In this document: one piece after another, positions 18,455 to 25,984 of the stretch
Position numbering within the stretch: position 1 is the stretch's first letter
Layout of the letters: each line of letters opens with the position of its first letter
Assembly (NCBI GenBank): GCA_002842095.1
Contig: PHCB01000010.1
Span: forward strand, 46,506 to 110,505
DNA: 64,000 bases
Source of the DNA: a candidate division BRC1 bacterium HGW-BRC1-1
Lineage (GTDB): Bacteria; Sumerlaeota; Sumerlaeia; Sumerlaeales; Sumerlaeaceae
Reading direction: 5' to 3'
Notes under the pieces: generated by a model
The model's input: only the letters and a program-made list of their open reading frames with translations
Told to the model about the DNA's origin: nothing
The model's database searches: none
Translations under genes and position numbers: made by a program

Positions 18455-19969
18455 CTACCGCCTCAGTCGCGGCAACACGCGCACGGCTGCGTACGCGAGA
18501 TACAACACACCCGCAGAACCCAGCATCACCACCTTGCGGAGAACCAGCGACGTGGCCAATTCGGGATTTGACTGCATCCACCAAAGCGCTGCGCCCAACG
18601 GCAGAAACCAAACCCCCGCGATAAGCATATCCGCGCCCAGCCGACCCCACGGCAGCAATCGTTTCCACGGCACCCCAAAGCCGCGCCGAATCCAAACCAG
18701 GTACCACGCCACCTGAACCGCCGTGGCGATGACCATGGCCCACGCGGCCCCGGCCATGCCCAGCCGTTCAGGCGCCATCAGCCACAGCGCCAGCGCGACG
18801 TTCAACACCAGTTCACCCGCCGCCCCCACCAACACGGCCCCATTGCGATTCATGGCGTTCAGCGTGGGGATGTACGACACCACCCGCAGCGGCAACATGC
18901 ACAAATATATCCGGAAAAACAACGCGCTGCCGCGATATTCCTCGGAGTAAATCGTCGCGAGAAAATCCGGCGCGACCCACAATAGCGCAAACCACAGCCC
19001 GAACAAAACCGGTGATGTAACCGACGCCGCCCGATGCCACAAACCCAGCGCGCCCTCGCGGTCATTGCGCGCCAACCGCCCCGAAATCTCGGGCAGCAAA
19101 ACCGGCAGCAAACTCGCCGTGAGAATTGCGATGAACGGCACTTCCGTGGCGCCGTAATTGTACAGCGCCAGATCCGCGTCACTGAACCGGAGAGCCACCA
19201 GCGCGCGATCCAACCAGAGCGATCCGGCGTCGAGCATCCCCGCCAGACCGATGGGAAGCACGTACATCGCATGACGCCCGAAACCCACCGCAGCGGCTTT
19301 CGAATCGCTTTGCTCGTCCGACCCGCCGTCCGGGGGATACAACCTTCCGGCCAGCACCAACGCGGGCATGAGCCGCACCACCGCCGCCGCCGCGATGGCC
19401 GCGAACAACCACTCCAGTCCGACACCCCCCAACAGCAGCAGCCCCACCCCGCCCACCTGAACCAGCGCCGCCACCAGCGACGCCGCGGCCCACACCCGCG
19501 CCCGCTCGGCCACCAGCAGCAACGGCTCCGCAGCCAACGCAGGAAGCGACACCACAATAACCGCACAGGCCGCGCGAATCAGCGGCACCAACGCATCGTT
19601 GTCCATCTCGCGCGCCAGCCATGGTGCCGCCCAGAAAACCGCAAATGCCGCCACCACACCCAGCGCCCCCAGCACCGCCACACTGCGCATCACCACCGCG
19701 CGGCGCGCCGAGCCGGTCAGCCGCGGCAGAAAATAATAAAGCGCCGTCGGCAACCCAAACGCCACCACCGGAACCACAATGCGGGCGACCAGATAACCCT
19801 TCTGAAAAAACCCGTTGATCTCGCGCGACAGACTCCACGCCAGCATGATCCCCACGGCCAATTGCGAAAACTCCGCCGCCATGCGCGCCACCGCTGCGGC
19901 TCCTGCCCGGCGCACCAAACGCCCGCCGCCAAACACTCCGCCCCCTACGCCGCTGCCCGGAGCGCTCAT
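18455..19969 (-). CDS. Polysaccharide flippase-like membrane protein (MOP superfamily)
   Basis: This 504-residue, very hydrophobic protein has about 12-14 membrane segments. The early segment FFQKGYLVARIVVPVVAFGLPTALYYFLPR is typical of the Wzx/MurJ-like part of the MOP superfamily, which moves lipid-linked sugars across the inner membrane. The start at 19969 was chosen because it gives an ATGA overlap with the stop of the upstream glycosyltransferase; the open frame extends 88 codons further but only inside that gene. Pairing with a GT2 enzyme supports a role in exporting a polyprenyl-linked glycan. MurJ itself is less likely because no peptidoglycan genes are nearby. Confidence 0.8.
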   Translation of the reverse strand: MSAPGSGVGGGVFGGGRLVRRAGAAAVARMAAEFSQLAVGIMLAWSLSREINGFFQKGYLVARIVVPVVAFGLPTALYYFLPRLTGSARRAVVMRSVAVLGALGVVAAFAVFWAAPWLAREMDNDALVPLIRAACAVIVVSLPALAAEPLLLVAERARVWAAASLVAALVQVGGVGLLLLGGVGLEWLFAAIAAAAVVRLMPALVLAGRLYPPDGGSDEQSDSKAAAVGFGRHAMYVLPIGLAGMLDAGSLWLDRALVALRFSDADLALYNYGATEVPFIAILTASLLPVLLPEISGRLARNDREGALGLWHRAASVTSPVLFGLWFALLWVAPDFLATIYSEEYRGSALFFRIYLCMLPLRVVSYIPTLNAMNRNGAVLVGAAGELVLNVALALWLMAPERLGMAGAAWAMVIATAVQVAWYLVWIRRGFGVPWKRLLPWGRLGADMLIAGVWFLPLGAALWWMQSNPELATSLVLRKVVMLGSAGVLYLAYAAVRVLPRLRR

Positions 19970-20700
19970 CGCCGACAGTGACGCAGTTTCAGAACCACCA
20001 GATCCCAGAACGCCGTCGCGCCCTTCCACGCAGAAACCTTGGTCCCCGGCGCGTTCGTCCAGGTCACCGGAAGCTCGCGCACCTCGAAGCCGGCCCGTCG
20101 CGCCAGCATCAGTATCTCCACATCGAAGGAAAAACCGTGCATGCGCTGCTTTGGAAAAACCGCCTCGGCTGCCTCCGCCGTGAACATTTTGAAGCCGCAC
20201 TGCGTGTCGTGAATCCCTGGCACCAGCATCCATCGTACACAGCTATTGAACACGCGCCCCGCACCCTCGCGCATCGGCGACTGCCTCACCGTCAGGTGCG
20301 ATTCCTTCAGCGCCCGCGAGCCAATCACCACCGCCGCGCCCTTCTCAAAATGCGACCAGAAAGCCTCGACCTCCTCGATGGGCGTGCTCAGATCGGCGTC
20401 GCTGAAGAGCCGGTATTTCCCCCGTGCTTCCAGCATGCCGCGACGGATGGAGAATCCCTTGCCGCGGTTGGGCGAGTTGCGAAGCACGCGCACCGCAAGC
20501 CGTCCGCCATCGCCCGCAGCGTCGGCCACCGCGGCCGTCGAGTCGCTGCTGCCGTCGTCCACGACCACCAATTCCCACGTGTACGGTTGCGCTTCCAGAT
20601 ACGCAATCATCCGCGCCAGCGTGGCACCGAGGCGTTTCTCCTCGTTGTACGCCGGGATGATGACACTCAGATGGGGCGGAGCCGGGGGCGCTTCCTGCAT
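19966..20700 (-). CDS. Family 2 glycosyltransferase (polyprenyl/dolichyl-phosphate sugar synthase type)
   Basis: This 244-residue GT-A enzyme starts PHLSVIIPAYNEEKRLGATL (about 9-28). It has the nucleotide-sugar site VVVDDGSSDST (about 45-55), the DXD-equivalent SDADLSTP (about 100-107), and HDTQCGFKMF (about 165-174), a segment shared with ALG5/DPM1-like enzymes. Those transfer glucose or mannose from a nucleotide sugar to a polyprenyl phosphate at the membrane. No C-terminal membrane helices are present. It overlaps the flippase gene by four bases, so the pair probably makes and flips a lipid-linked sugar. Confidence 0.88.
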   Translation of the reverse strand: MQEAPPAPPHLSVIIPAYNEEKRLGATLARMIAYLEAQPYTWELVVVDDGSSDSTAAVADAAGDGGRLAVRVLRNSPNRGKGFSIRRGMLEARGKYRLFSDADLSTPIEEVEAFWSHFEKGAAVVIGSRALKESHLTVRQSPMREGAGRVFNSCVRWMLVPGIHDTQCGFKMFTAEAAEAVFPKQRMHGFSFDVEILMLARRAGFEVRELPVTWTNAPGTKVSAWKGATAFWDLVVLKLRHCRR

Positions 20701-20746
20701 GGCGCTTACTGAAAGAAATCAACAGCATAACATGCAAGGAGGAACC

Positions 20747-22024
20747 TCACCCGTTGGCCTTCCCCGCCGCTTCCACGCGGTCGGCCAGCAGGTTCAGGAA
20801 CAAGCCCACATCCGTGACAATCCCCACGCTTTCCAGACTGCCACGGTCGGCCAGCTTCGTCACCACCGCGGGGCTGATATCCACGCAGATCAGCCGCACG
20901 CCCGCCGGAGTCATGTTGCCCGTGCCGATGCTGTGCAACATCGAGCAGAGCATCAGAATCATTCCCGCTCCCTCGATCGCCTCGGCATATCGCCGTTGCG
21001 CCTCCACGAGGTCCATCAGAGTCTCGGGCAGCGGGCCGTCATCGCGGATCGATCCCGCCAGCACGAACGGCACGTCGGCCTTCACACATGCGTGCATCAC
21101 ACCGCCGGTGATCTTTCCCTGCGCCACGGCCTCCGCGATACTTCCGCAACCGCGCACCATATTGATGACCTTCAGATGGTGCCGGTGGCCGCCATGCACT
21201 CCGACGCCGCGCTCGAGATCGACCCCCAGCGATGTGCCGAAGGCATTCTCCTCCATGTCATGCACGGCAATGGCGTTGCCGCCCAACAACGACTGCACGC
21301 ACCCGGCATGAATGAGCCGTTCCAGGTGCCGACCGCCCCCGGTGTGAATGACCACAGGCCCTGCTACCACCACCACTTTACCGCCGGAATCGCGCAGGCG
21401 CACCATCTCGCGGGCAACTTCTTCCACCACCAGTTCCACGCGACGCTCGCTGCTGACGCCAGCGCTCATGAAGCCAAACTCCTCCGTGGGCGTGGCCTCG
21501 GCGCCCTCGCGGCGAACCGGCTTCGTGTGAATGCGCACGCCCGCCACTCCTGTCACCACCGCATCGCCCCGCTGCAGGTCGCGGATCAACACGCACTCGG
21601 CCTGCGAACCCGCTTCGTTCACCCGCACCACCACGTCCATGCGCTGACGTTCCACCCGCAACCAACGCCCCGCCACCCGCACATCCGTGGGATAGATGGT
21701 TGTGCTGTAAAAATCCTCCGGCGCCACACCGTCTTGCGTCACAGTTTCAAGAGTAACATTTTCCTCGCTCTCAACGGCGCGCGCGCCCATCTCCTCCAGG
21801 TCGCGCACAATGGCATCCAGTTCCTCCTGCCCGGCCGCGTTCACGCGCACCCTCGCCTGGCTCGCCATCTCGCGGCGCTGCCCCGGCAGAAATGCCTCCA
21901 CCTCGAACGTCCCGCCCCGCTCCGAGATTAAATCCAACACCGAATTCATCAAACCCGTATCGAGCAATTGCCCGTTCAACTCCATCAAACGTGAAGGAGC
22001 GACTGTTGTCTCCATAGAAGCCAT
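20747..22024 (-). CDS. TIGR00300 family protein (LOR/SDH-like ornithine cyclodeaminase)
   Basis: This 425-residue protein belongs to the family first named for similarity to lysine-oxoglutarate reductase/saccharopine dehydrogenase. Known members, and the matching C-terminal part of cyanobacterial AgrE/ArgZ, convert ornithine to proline and ammonia using tightly bound NAD. Visible features are an N-terminal ACT-like domain (about 15-110), a central domain, and a Rossmann-type part with VVVVAGPVVIHTGGG (about 236-250), SLLGGNAIAVHDMEENAFGTS (about 265-285), and GVHGGHRHHLKVIN (about 296-309). Length fits the stand-alone family. A strong GGAGGAAA ribosome-binding site precedes the ATG at 22024. 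No other arginine or proline genes are adjacent. Activity is inferred from family. Confidence 0.85.
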   Translation of the reverse strand: MASMETTVAPSRLMELNGQLLDTGLMNSVLDLISERGGTFEVEAFLPGQRREMASQARVRVNAAGQEELDAIVRDLEEMGARAVESEENVTLETVTQDGVAPEDFYSTTIYPTDVRVAGRWLRVERQRMDVVVRVNEAGSQAECVLIRDLQRGDAVVTGVAGVRIHTKPVRREGAEATPTEEFGFMSAGVSSERRVELVVEEVAREMVRLRDSGGKVVVVAGPVVIHTGGGRHLERLIHAGCVQSLLGGNAIAVHDMEENAFGTSLGVDLERGVGVHGGHRHHLKVINMVRGCGSIAEAVAQGKITGGVMHACVKADVPFVLAGSIRDDGPLPETLMDLVEAQRRYAEAIEGAGMILMLCSMLHSIGTGNMTPAGVRLICVDISPAVVTKLADRGSLESVGIVTDVGLFLNLLADRVEAAGKANG

Positions 22025-22128
22025 GGCAAGGTTTCCTCCGAAAAAAGATCAACCCACCCCCCACCACGAATGCAAAGCCAAAACCACCACCAAGCGGCAA
22101 CACACTTGCCACCCCCCGCTCCCCCGCC

Positions 22129-22170
22129 ACTCATAATTCCCATCCTTCCCATCCCTCCCATTATTCCTCT
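22129..22170. repeat. 9-bp TCCCAT-NNN array (ATGGGA family), single arm
   Basis: Units start at 22129 (ACTCAT), 22138, 22147, 22156 (TCCCAT) and 22165 (TCCTCT) in exact 9-bp steps, with differing triplets between them. There is no facing arm. The array lies between divergent genes, about 105 bp upstream of the minus-strand ornithine cyclodeaminase start and about 95 bp upstream of the plus-strand gene at 22264. It may therefore overlap promoters rather than act as a terminator. Confidence 0.6.
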
Positions 22171-22263
22171 TCCCTCTTTGGTACGCCCTTCGCTATAACT
22201 TCCCCGCTACGACAACGCACCAAACCCTCCACAAACCCGCTCCACCCACAGGTAACCCCAAAC

Positions 22264-22839
22264 ATGCCAAGACTCGAAGTCCCGCCGCCCAGAAAAGCAG
22301 GCTCCTCCCGTTCCTTCTCCATTCCCTGGAAGGTGCTCTTTATTATGTGCGCAATTGGAGGAGTCTGGGCTTACATTGCGTACCAATACGTACAGTTTCG
22401 TCCCGCGCCCTCACGCGGACGCGCAGCCATGAATGCCCAATCCGACCGACCGCGAAACGCCAACACCGGGGGACGCAACGCAAACTCCCGCCCATTTGAG
22501 GAAGCTCTCAAACAAGTATATCTGACAAGCGATCAGAAAACGAAACTCGCCAGCCTCGCCGAAGAAACCACCTCGCCCATGGCGTTCCAGCGCCAGGCCA
22601 TGAAAGTCCTCACCCCGGATCAACGCGATATCCTGACCAGCGGAATCAAAGACGCCCGCGCCCAGCGCGCCAAGGCCCGTCAGGATGCCCAGGCACGCCA
22701 GAAGCGAATGCTGCCCGGCAGGGAATTGGACCTCGCCAAGCAGGCCAACGCCCGCATCAAGGCCGAGACGGAAGCCCGCCGACGCGCCGCCAATCCCAAC
22801 GCAACACCCGCCCCAACTCCAAAACCCAAAAAGCCCTGA
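22264..22839 (+). CDS. Hypothetical single-pass membrane protein
   Basis: The predicted protein of 191 residues has a cytoplasmic basic start, one membrane helix (about 24-43, VLFIMCAIGGVWAYIAYQYV) and an extracytoplasmic, charged helical part. That part contains LTSDQKTKL and LTPDQRDIL (about 91-125), which recall Spy/CpxP-like helical repeats, followed by a Lys/Arg/Ala-rich coiled region and a Pro-rich end. I do not recognise the family. It lies 24 bp upstream of a pseudopilin gene on the same strand, so the two are likely co-transcribed, hinting at a link to the type II-like secretion or pilus apparatus. Confidence 0.6.
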   Translation: MPRLEVPPPRKAGSSRSFSIPWKVLFIMCAIGGVWAYIAYQYVQFRPAPSRGRAAMNAQSDRPRNANTGGRNANSRPFEEALKQVYLTSDQKTKLASLAEETTSPMAFQRQAMKVLTPDQRDILTSGIKDARAQRAKARQDAQARQKRMLPGRELDLAKQANARIKAETEARRRAANPNATPAPTPKPKKP

Positions 22840-22863
22840 GAACCCCGGAGACACCTCGGACCA

Positions 22864-23418
22864 ATGAAATCACGCAACGGCTTCACCCTCATCGAATTGC
22901 TCATTGTCGTCGCCATCATTTCCATTCTGAGCGCCATCGCGGTGCCTAATTTTCTCGAAGCTCAGGTGCGTTCAAAAATCAGCCGCACCCGCGCCGACAT
23001 GCGCACCATCGCCCTCGCCCTCGAATCCTATCACGTGGACAACAACCACTACCCGGAAACCTTCGTCCAGCCCCGCTGGGCGCGGTTTGTTCTCCTGACC
23101 ACCCCCATCTCCTATATCACCTCGATCCCGAAAGACCCCTTCAACATGGTAAACGACGAGGAGAACTTCATCGAGTGGAGCCCGCGCCATGGCGGTTACA
23201 AAATGGCGTCCATGCCGCTGGAATCACCCAGCCGTTGGGCCATGAGCAGCAACGGCCCCGACCTCGATGAAGATTCCGTGCCCATCAAAACCTATCCGGG
23301 CTTCTCGTGGGAACTCTTCACGGGTCAAAACCCCGATTACGATTACATGGTGTACGACGCCACCAACGGCACCATTTCCAGCGGCGACATCTGGCGCGTG
23401 AGCGACGGCCAGCTTTAA
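22864..23418 (+). CDS. Type II secretion-type pseudopilin (prepilin N-terminal methylation motif)
   Basis: The 184-residue protein starts with a short basic leader and the classic prepilin motif G-FTLIELLIVVAII, where the peptidase cuts after Gly and methylates Phe. The hydrophobic helix continues to about residue 30 and into AVPNFLEAQVRSKISRTRADM. The C-terminal globular part has the sequence GTISSGDIWRVSDGQL, matching the second pseudopilin at 32.2 kb (GTVSDGDIVRTQ). This family occurs in many copies in several candidate phyla and PVC-like bacteria. Its stop codon overlaps the pdxB stop by a few bases in convergent orientation. Its own role (minor pilin or secreted marker) is unknown. Confidence 0.9.
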   Translation: MKSRNGFTLIELLIVVAIISILSAIAVPNFLEAQVRSKISRTRADMRTIALALESYHVDNNHYPETFVQPRWARFVLLTTPISYITSIPKDPFNMVNDEENFIEWSPRHGGYKMASMPLESPSRWAMSSNGPDLDEDSVPIKTYPGFSWELFTGQNPDYDYMVYDATNGTISSGDIWRVSDGQL

Positions 23419-24614
23419 CGCGCGGCGGCGTTGCCTTCGGGCGCGATGCGAAAGCCCAGACCCGCCAGCGCCTGCGCGGCTTCTGCGTTGGGTGGCGTCA
23501 GCGTGACCGTCGTATTCGAGAACTCGCGGCGCACCGGATACTGCTTGCGCAGCCGGTCAAAGAACGCCGCGCGTTCTTCCGCTGGCACGTTGCTTAATGC
23601 GCGAAACGCCGCGTCGTCCTCGCGAATGTCGTACACAGCACGAACCGCCTCGTCCACGAGATCCAACGTTGAGCGCCCTGCGGTGGTCAACTCCAGCCGG
23701 GGAACCTCCGCCTCGGGCATCACTTGCGACGCCTCCCACACGGCGGGCGTTTTCAGCCAATCGCACGCCGCGCGATAAACCATCTCGGTGCCGCGAACCT
23801 TGCCATCGTGGCTATAGCCCGCGACATGCGGCGTGGCGATCAGCACCGCTGGAGCATCCTCGTCGCCTTTGCAGCGCGATGCCAGCATCGCCGGATCCAC
23901 CGCAGGCTCGTCCTCCCACACATCCAGCACCGCCAAAACGGGTCGGCCCGCTTGCAACCCCGCTGCCAGCGCCGCCTGATCCATCACACCACCACGGGCC
24001 GTGTTGATGAAAATACTACCCGGTTTCATTTGACCGAAAAAACCTGCATCCGCCAGATGGGCCGTTGCGTCTGGGCCAGACTTGGTCAGCGGCACGTGCA
24101 GCGTAACCACGTCCGCCGCCACCGCTTCGCGCAAATCCACAAACCCATCGTTCCCCTCGGCCCGCGCCCGGGGAGGATCGTTCACCAGCACCGTCATGCC
24201 CAGCGCCCGCGCATTGCGCGCAACCCGCGACCCCACGTTGCCCGCGCCCACCACGCCGATGCTCATCTCGGACAACGACCGCCCCTGCGCCCGCGCCGCC
24301 TCGAACAAAGCCGCGGTAACATATTGCGTCACGCTCTCCGCATTCGACCCCGGCGCCGATGAAAAGCCCATGCCGCGACGTTGCAGATACGCCAGATCGA
24401 CATGGTCCGTACCAATGGTAGCCGTCGCCACAAACCCCACCCGCGACTCCACCAGCAGACGTTCGTCAACGCGCGTGATGGATCGCACAATCAGGACTTC
24501 CACATCGCGAACCATTTCGGGCGTAATAGCCCGTCCCGCCGCCGTGGTAACCCGCCCCAACGAAGCAAACGCCTCGGGCGCAAAAGGGATGTTTTCATCG
24601 ATAAGAATGTTCAT
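23415..24614 (-). CDS. pdxB: 4-phosphoerythronate dehydrogenase PdxB
   Basis: This 399-residue NAD-dependent D-2-hydroxyacid dehydrogenase oxidises 4-phospho-D-erythronate in the DXP-dependent route to pyridoxal phosphate. Features are MNILIDENIPFAPEAF (typical PdxB start), SITRVDERLL, the NAD-binding GVVGAGNVGSRVA (about 117-129), catalytic Arg in NTARGG (about 207-212), the Glu/Asp in VWEDEP, and catalytic His in TPHVAGYS. The C-terminal dimerisation domain unique to PdxB is present. I chose ATG 24614; the frame extends 25 codons upstream with no homology. No other pdx genes lie in the window. Confidence 0.9.
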   Translation of the reverse strand: MNILIDENIPFAPEAFASLGRVTTAAGRAITPEMVRDVEVLIVRSITRVDERLLVESRVGFVATATIGTDHVDLAYLQRRGMGFSSAPGSNAESVTQYVTAALFEAARAQGRSLSEMSIGVVGAGNVGSRVARNARALGMTVLVNDPPRARAEGNDGFVDLREAVAADVVTLHVPLTKSGPDATAHLADAGFFGQMKPGSIFINTARGGVMDQAALAAGLQAGRPVLAVLDVWEDEPAVDPAMLASRCKGDEDAPAVLIATPHVAGYSHDGKVRGTEMVYRAACDWLKTPAVWEASQVMPEAEVPRLELTTAGRSTLDLVDEAVRAVYDIREDDAAFRALSNVPAEERAAFFDRLRKQYPVRREFSNTTVTLTPPNAEAAQALAGLGFRIAPEGNAAAR

Positions 24615-24721
24615 AAGTGCCCCAAACCTGCAACGGCCCCGCCCCCAACGCAAGCGCGAGAAAAAACAATTCTGTATTGCCGAATCCACACTGAAACAGC
24701 GATTACGCTTCGTACCGATTT

Positions 24722-24752
24722 AGGGGGGCAGGAATGCCCCCCCTCCTGTTGT
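24722..24752. repeat. Short palindromic repeat GGGGGCAGGAATGCCCCC type, copy 1
   Basis: The DNA reads GGGGGGCAGGAATGCCCCCC then CTCCTGTT, a G-run/C-run stem around AGGAAT. A second copy with A/T exchanges (GGGGGACAGGAATGTCCCCC then CCCTCCTGTT) lies at 56531-56562. This copy sits right after the stop of the minus-strand toroid protein gene (24758). Both copies thus occupy gaps between minus-strand genes. Confidence 0.65.
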
Positions 24753-24757
24753 CTGCC

Positions 24758-25984
24758 TTATCCGCGGCGCAGGCCCACGTCGCCGTCGCGGTCGAACACC
24801 GAATAATACGGCACCGACACCTTGCCCTCCAGCTTCAACAGGGCCAGCAACGCGTAGCCACCATCGCGGATGTTCAACACCTGGCGCACGTCGTTGCCGT
24901 CGTATTTCGCGTCGTCCAACCCGAAGAACCCGCCGCTTCCCTTGGGATCATCTTCGTTCACATATTGCATGGTCATCAGATGCTGCCCGGCCCGATGGGC
25001 CGCGTCGTGATATTCCGTTTTGCCGGTCAGCTTGAACAGATCCAGCAACAAAATCGGCGCCGTGGCTGACGCCACCGGAACCGCCGGCGTGCCGAAGCCG
25101 CCGTCCTCGCGCTGTTCGCTCATCAGCCAGCGCGCGTGGGCCTCCGCCCGCTCCAGATAAATCGGATCGCCGTAATAGCAATACGCCCCCAGCAGACCGA
25201 TGCATGCGAAGTCGTCGTTGAACATGTGCATGCGCTTGTAGCCGACCATACTGTGGGCGGTGTCGTCGTCGTCGCGATATTTGCCCAACGCCGGATCATA
25301 CAGCACCTTGAACTTTCCATCCGCGCCCAGAAACCGCATCAGCAGATGATCCGCGATAAACCGCACACCCCGGTCCAGCCGGGTGGTGTCGTGGGTTATG
25401 CGCGCGTAATCGTAAAAGAATCCTGCGCTGCCGCCGTGGAAATTCCCCTCGCTGTAATCGATCTCGAACCCCACATCCTCCGGGTGCTCGAAACGAAAAT
25501 CCCACGCGGGCCAACCGCGCTGCATGGCAATTTCGAGGAACCAATCGCTGAAAATACGGGCGCGATATTTCCACTCGAGATCCTTCGTTTCCTCATACAA
25601 CCACGCCATGGCCCAGGCGCCCGTCAGCGCATCGCGCGGATAGCAGAAATACGAGAACGGCGTCACCTCTTTCAACGCGCCAAAAAAGTCGCGCCGCCGC
25701 TCATCCAGAATCTGCAGCGACTTCAGGTACGACCCACCCCTCAGGGCCGCATCCAGATACTTCTTTTCGCCCGTGCGATGATACGCCGCCAACTGCCCGA
25801 AAATGCACACGCCCGTGGTCCAGTTGTGGGAATACTGCGGCGGCGTGTCGCGCCCCGGATAGTAATACGCCAGAAACCGTCCGGTGTTGGCGTCGTCTCC
25901 CACGTTGTTCACCTGGTTACGCTCCATCCAGTCGGCGGTGCGCAGTGCTGCTTCGAGGTACGATTGATTACTCATGGTTGTCAT
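24758..25984 (-). CDS. Alpha/alpha-toroid carbohydrate-active protein (putative)
   Basis: The 408-residue cytoplasmic protein has no signal peptide. It consists of repeated amphipathic helices with aromatic and glycine loops (YLEAALRTADWMERNQ, GRFLAYYYPGRDTPPQYSHNWTTG, YLDAALRGGSYLKS, EGNFHGGSAGFFYDYARIT, YLERAEAHARWLMSEQREDGGFG). This is the pattern of (alpha/alpha)6 barrels found in glycoside hydrolases, epimerases and lyases. I cannot name the family or a catalytic residue. It overlaps the upstream GH20-like gene by four bases, so the two are coupled. A cytoplasmic sugar-processing step after uptake by the divergent transporter is a reasonable inference. Confidence 0.65.
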   Translation of the reverse strand: MTTMSNQSYLEAALRTADWMERNQVNNVGDDANTGRFLAYYYPGRDTPPQYSHNWTTGVCIFGQLAAYHRTGEKKYLDAALRGGSYLKSLQILDERRRDFFGALKEVTPFSYFCYPRDALTGAWAMAWLYEETKDLEWKYRARIFSDWFLEIAMQRGWPAWDFRFEHPEDVGFEIDYSEGNFHGGSAGFFYDYARITHDTTRLDRGVRFIADHLLMRFLGADGKFKVLYDPALGKYRDDDDTAHSMVGYKRMHMFNDDFACIGLLGAYCYYGDPIYLERAEAHARWLMSEQREDGGFGTPAVPVASATAPILLLDLFKLTGKTEYHDAAHRAGQHLMTMQYVNEDDPKGSGGFFGLDDAKYDGNDVRQVLNIRDGGYALLALLKLEGKVSVPYYSVFDRDGDVGLRRG

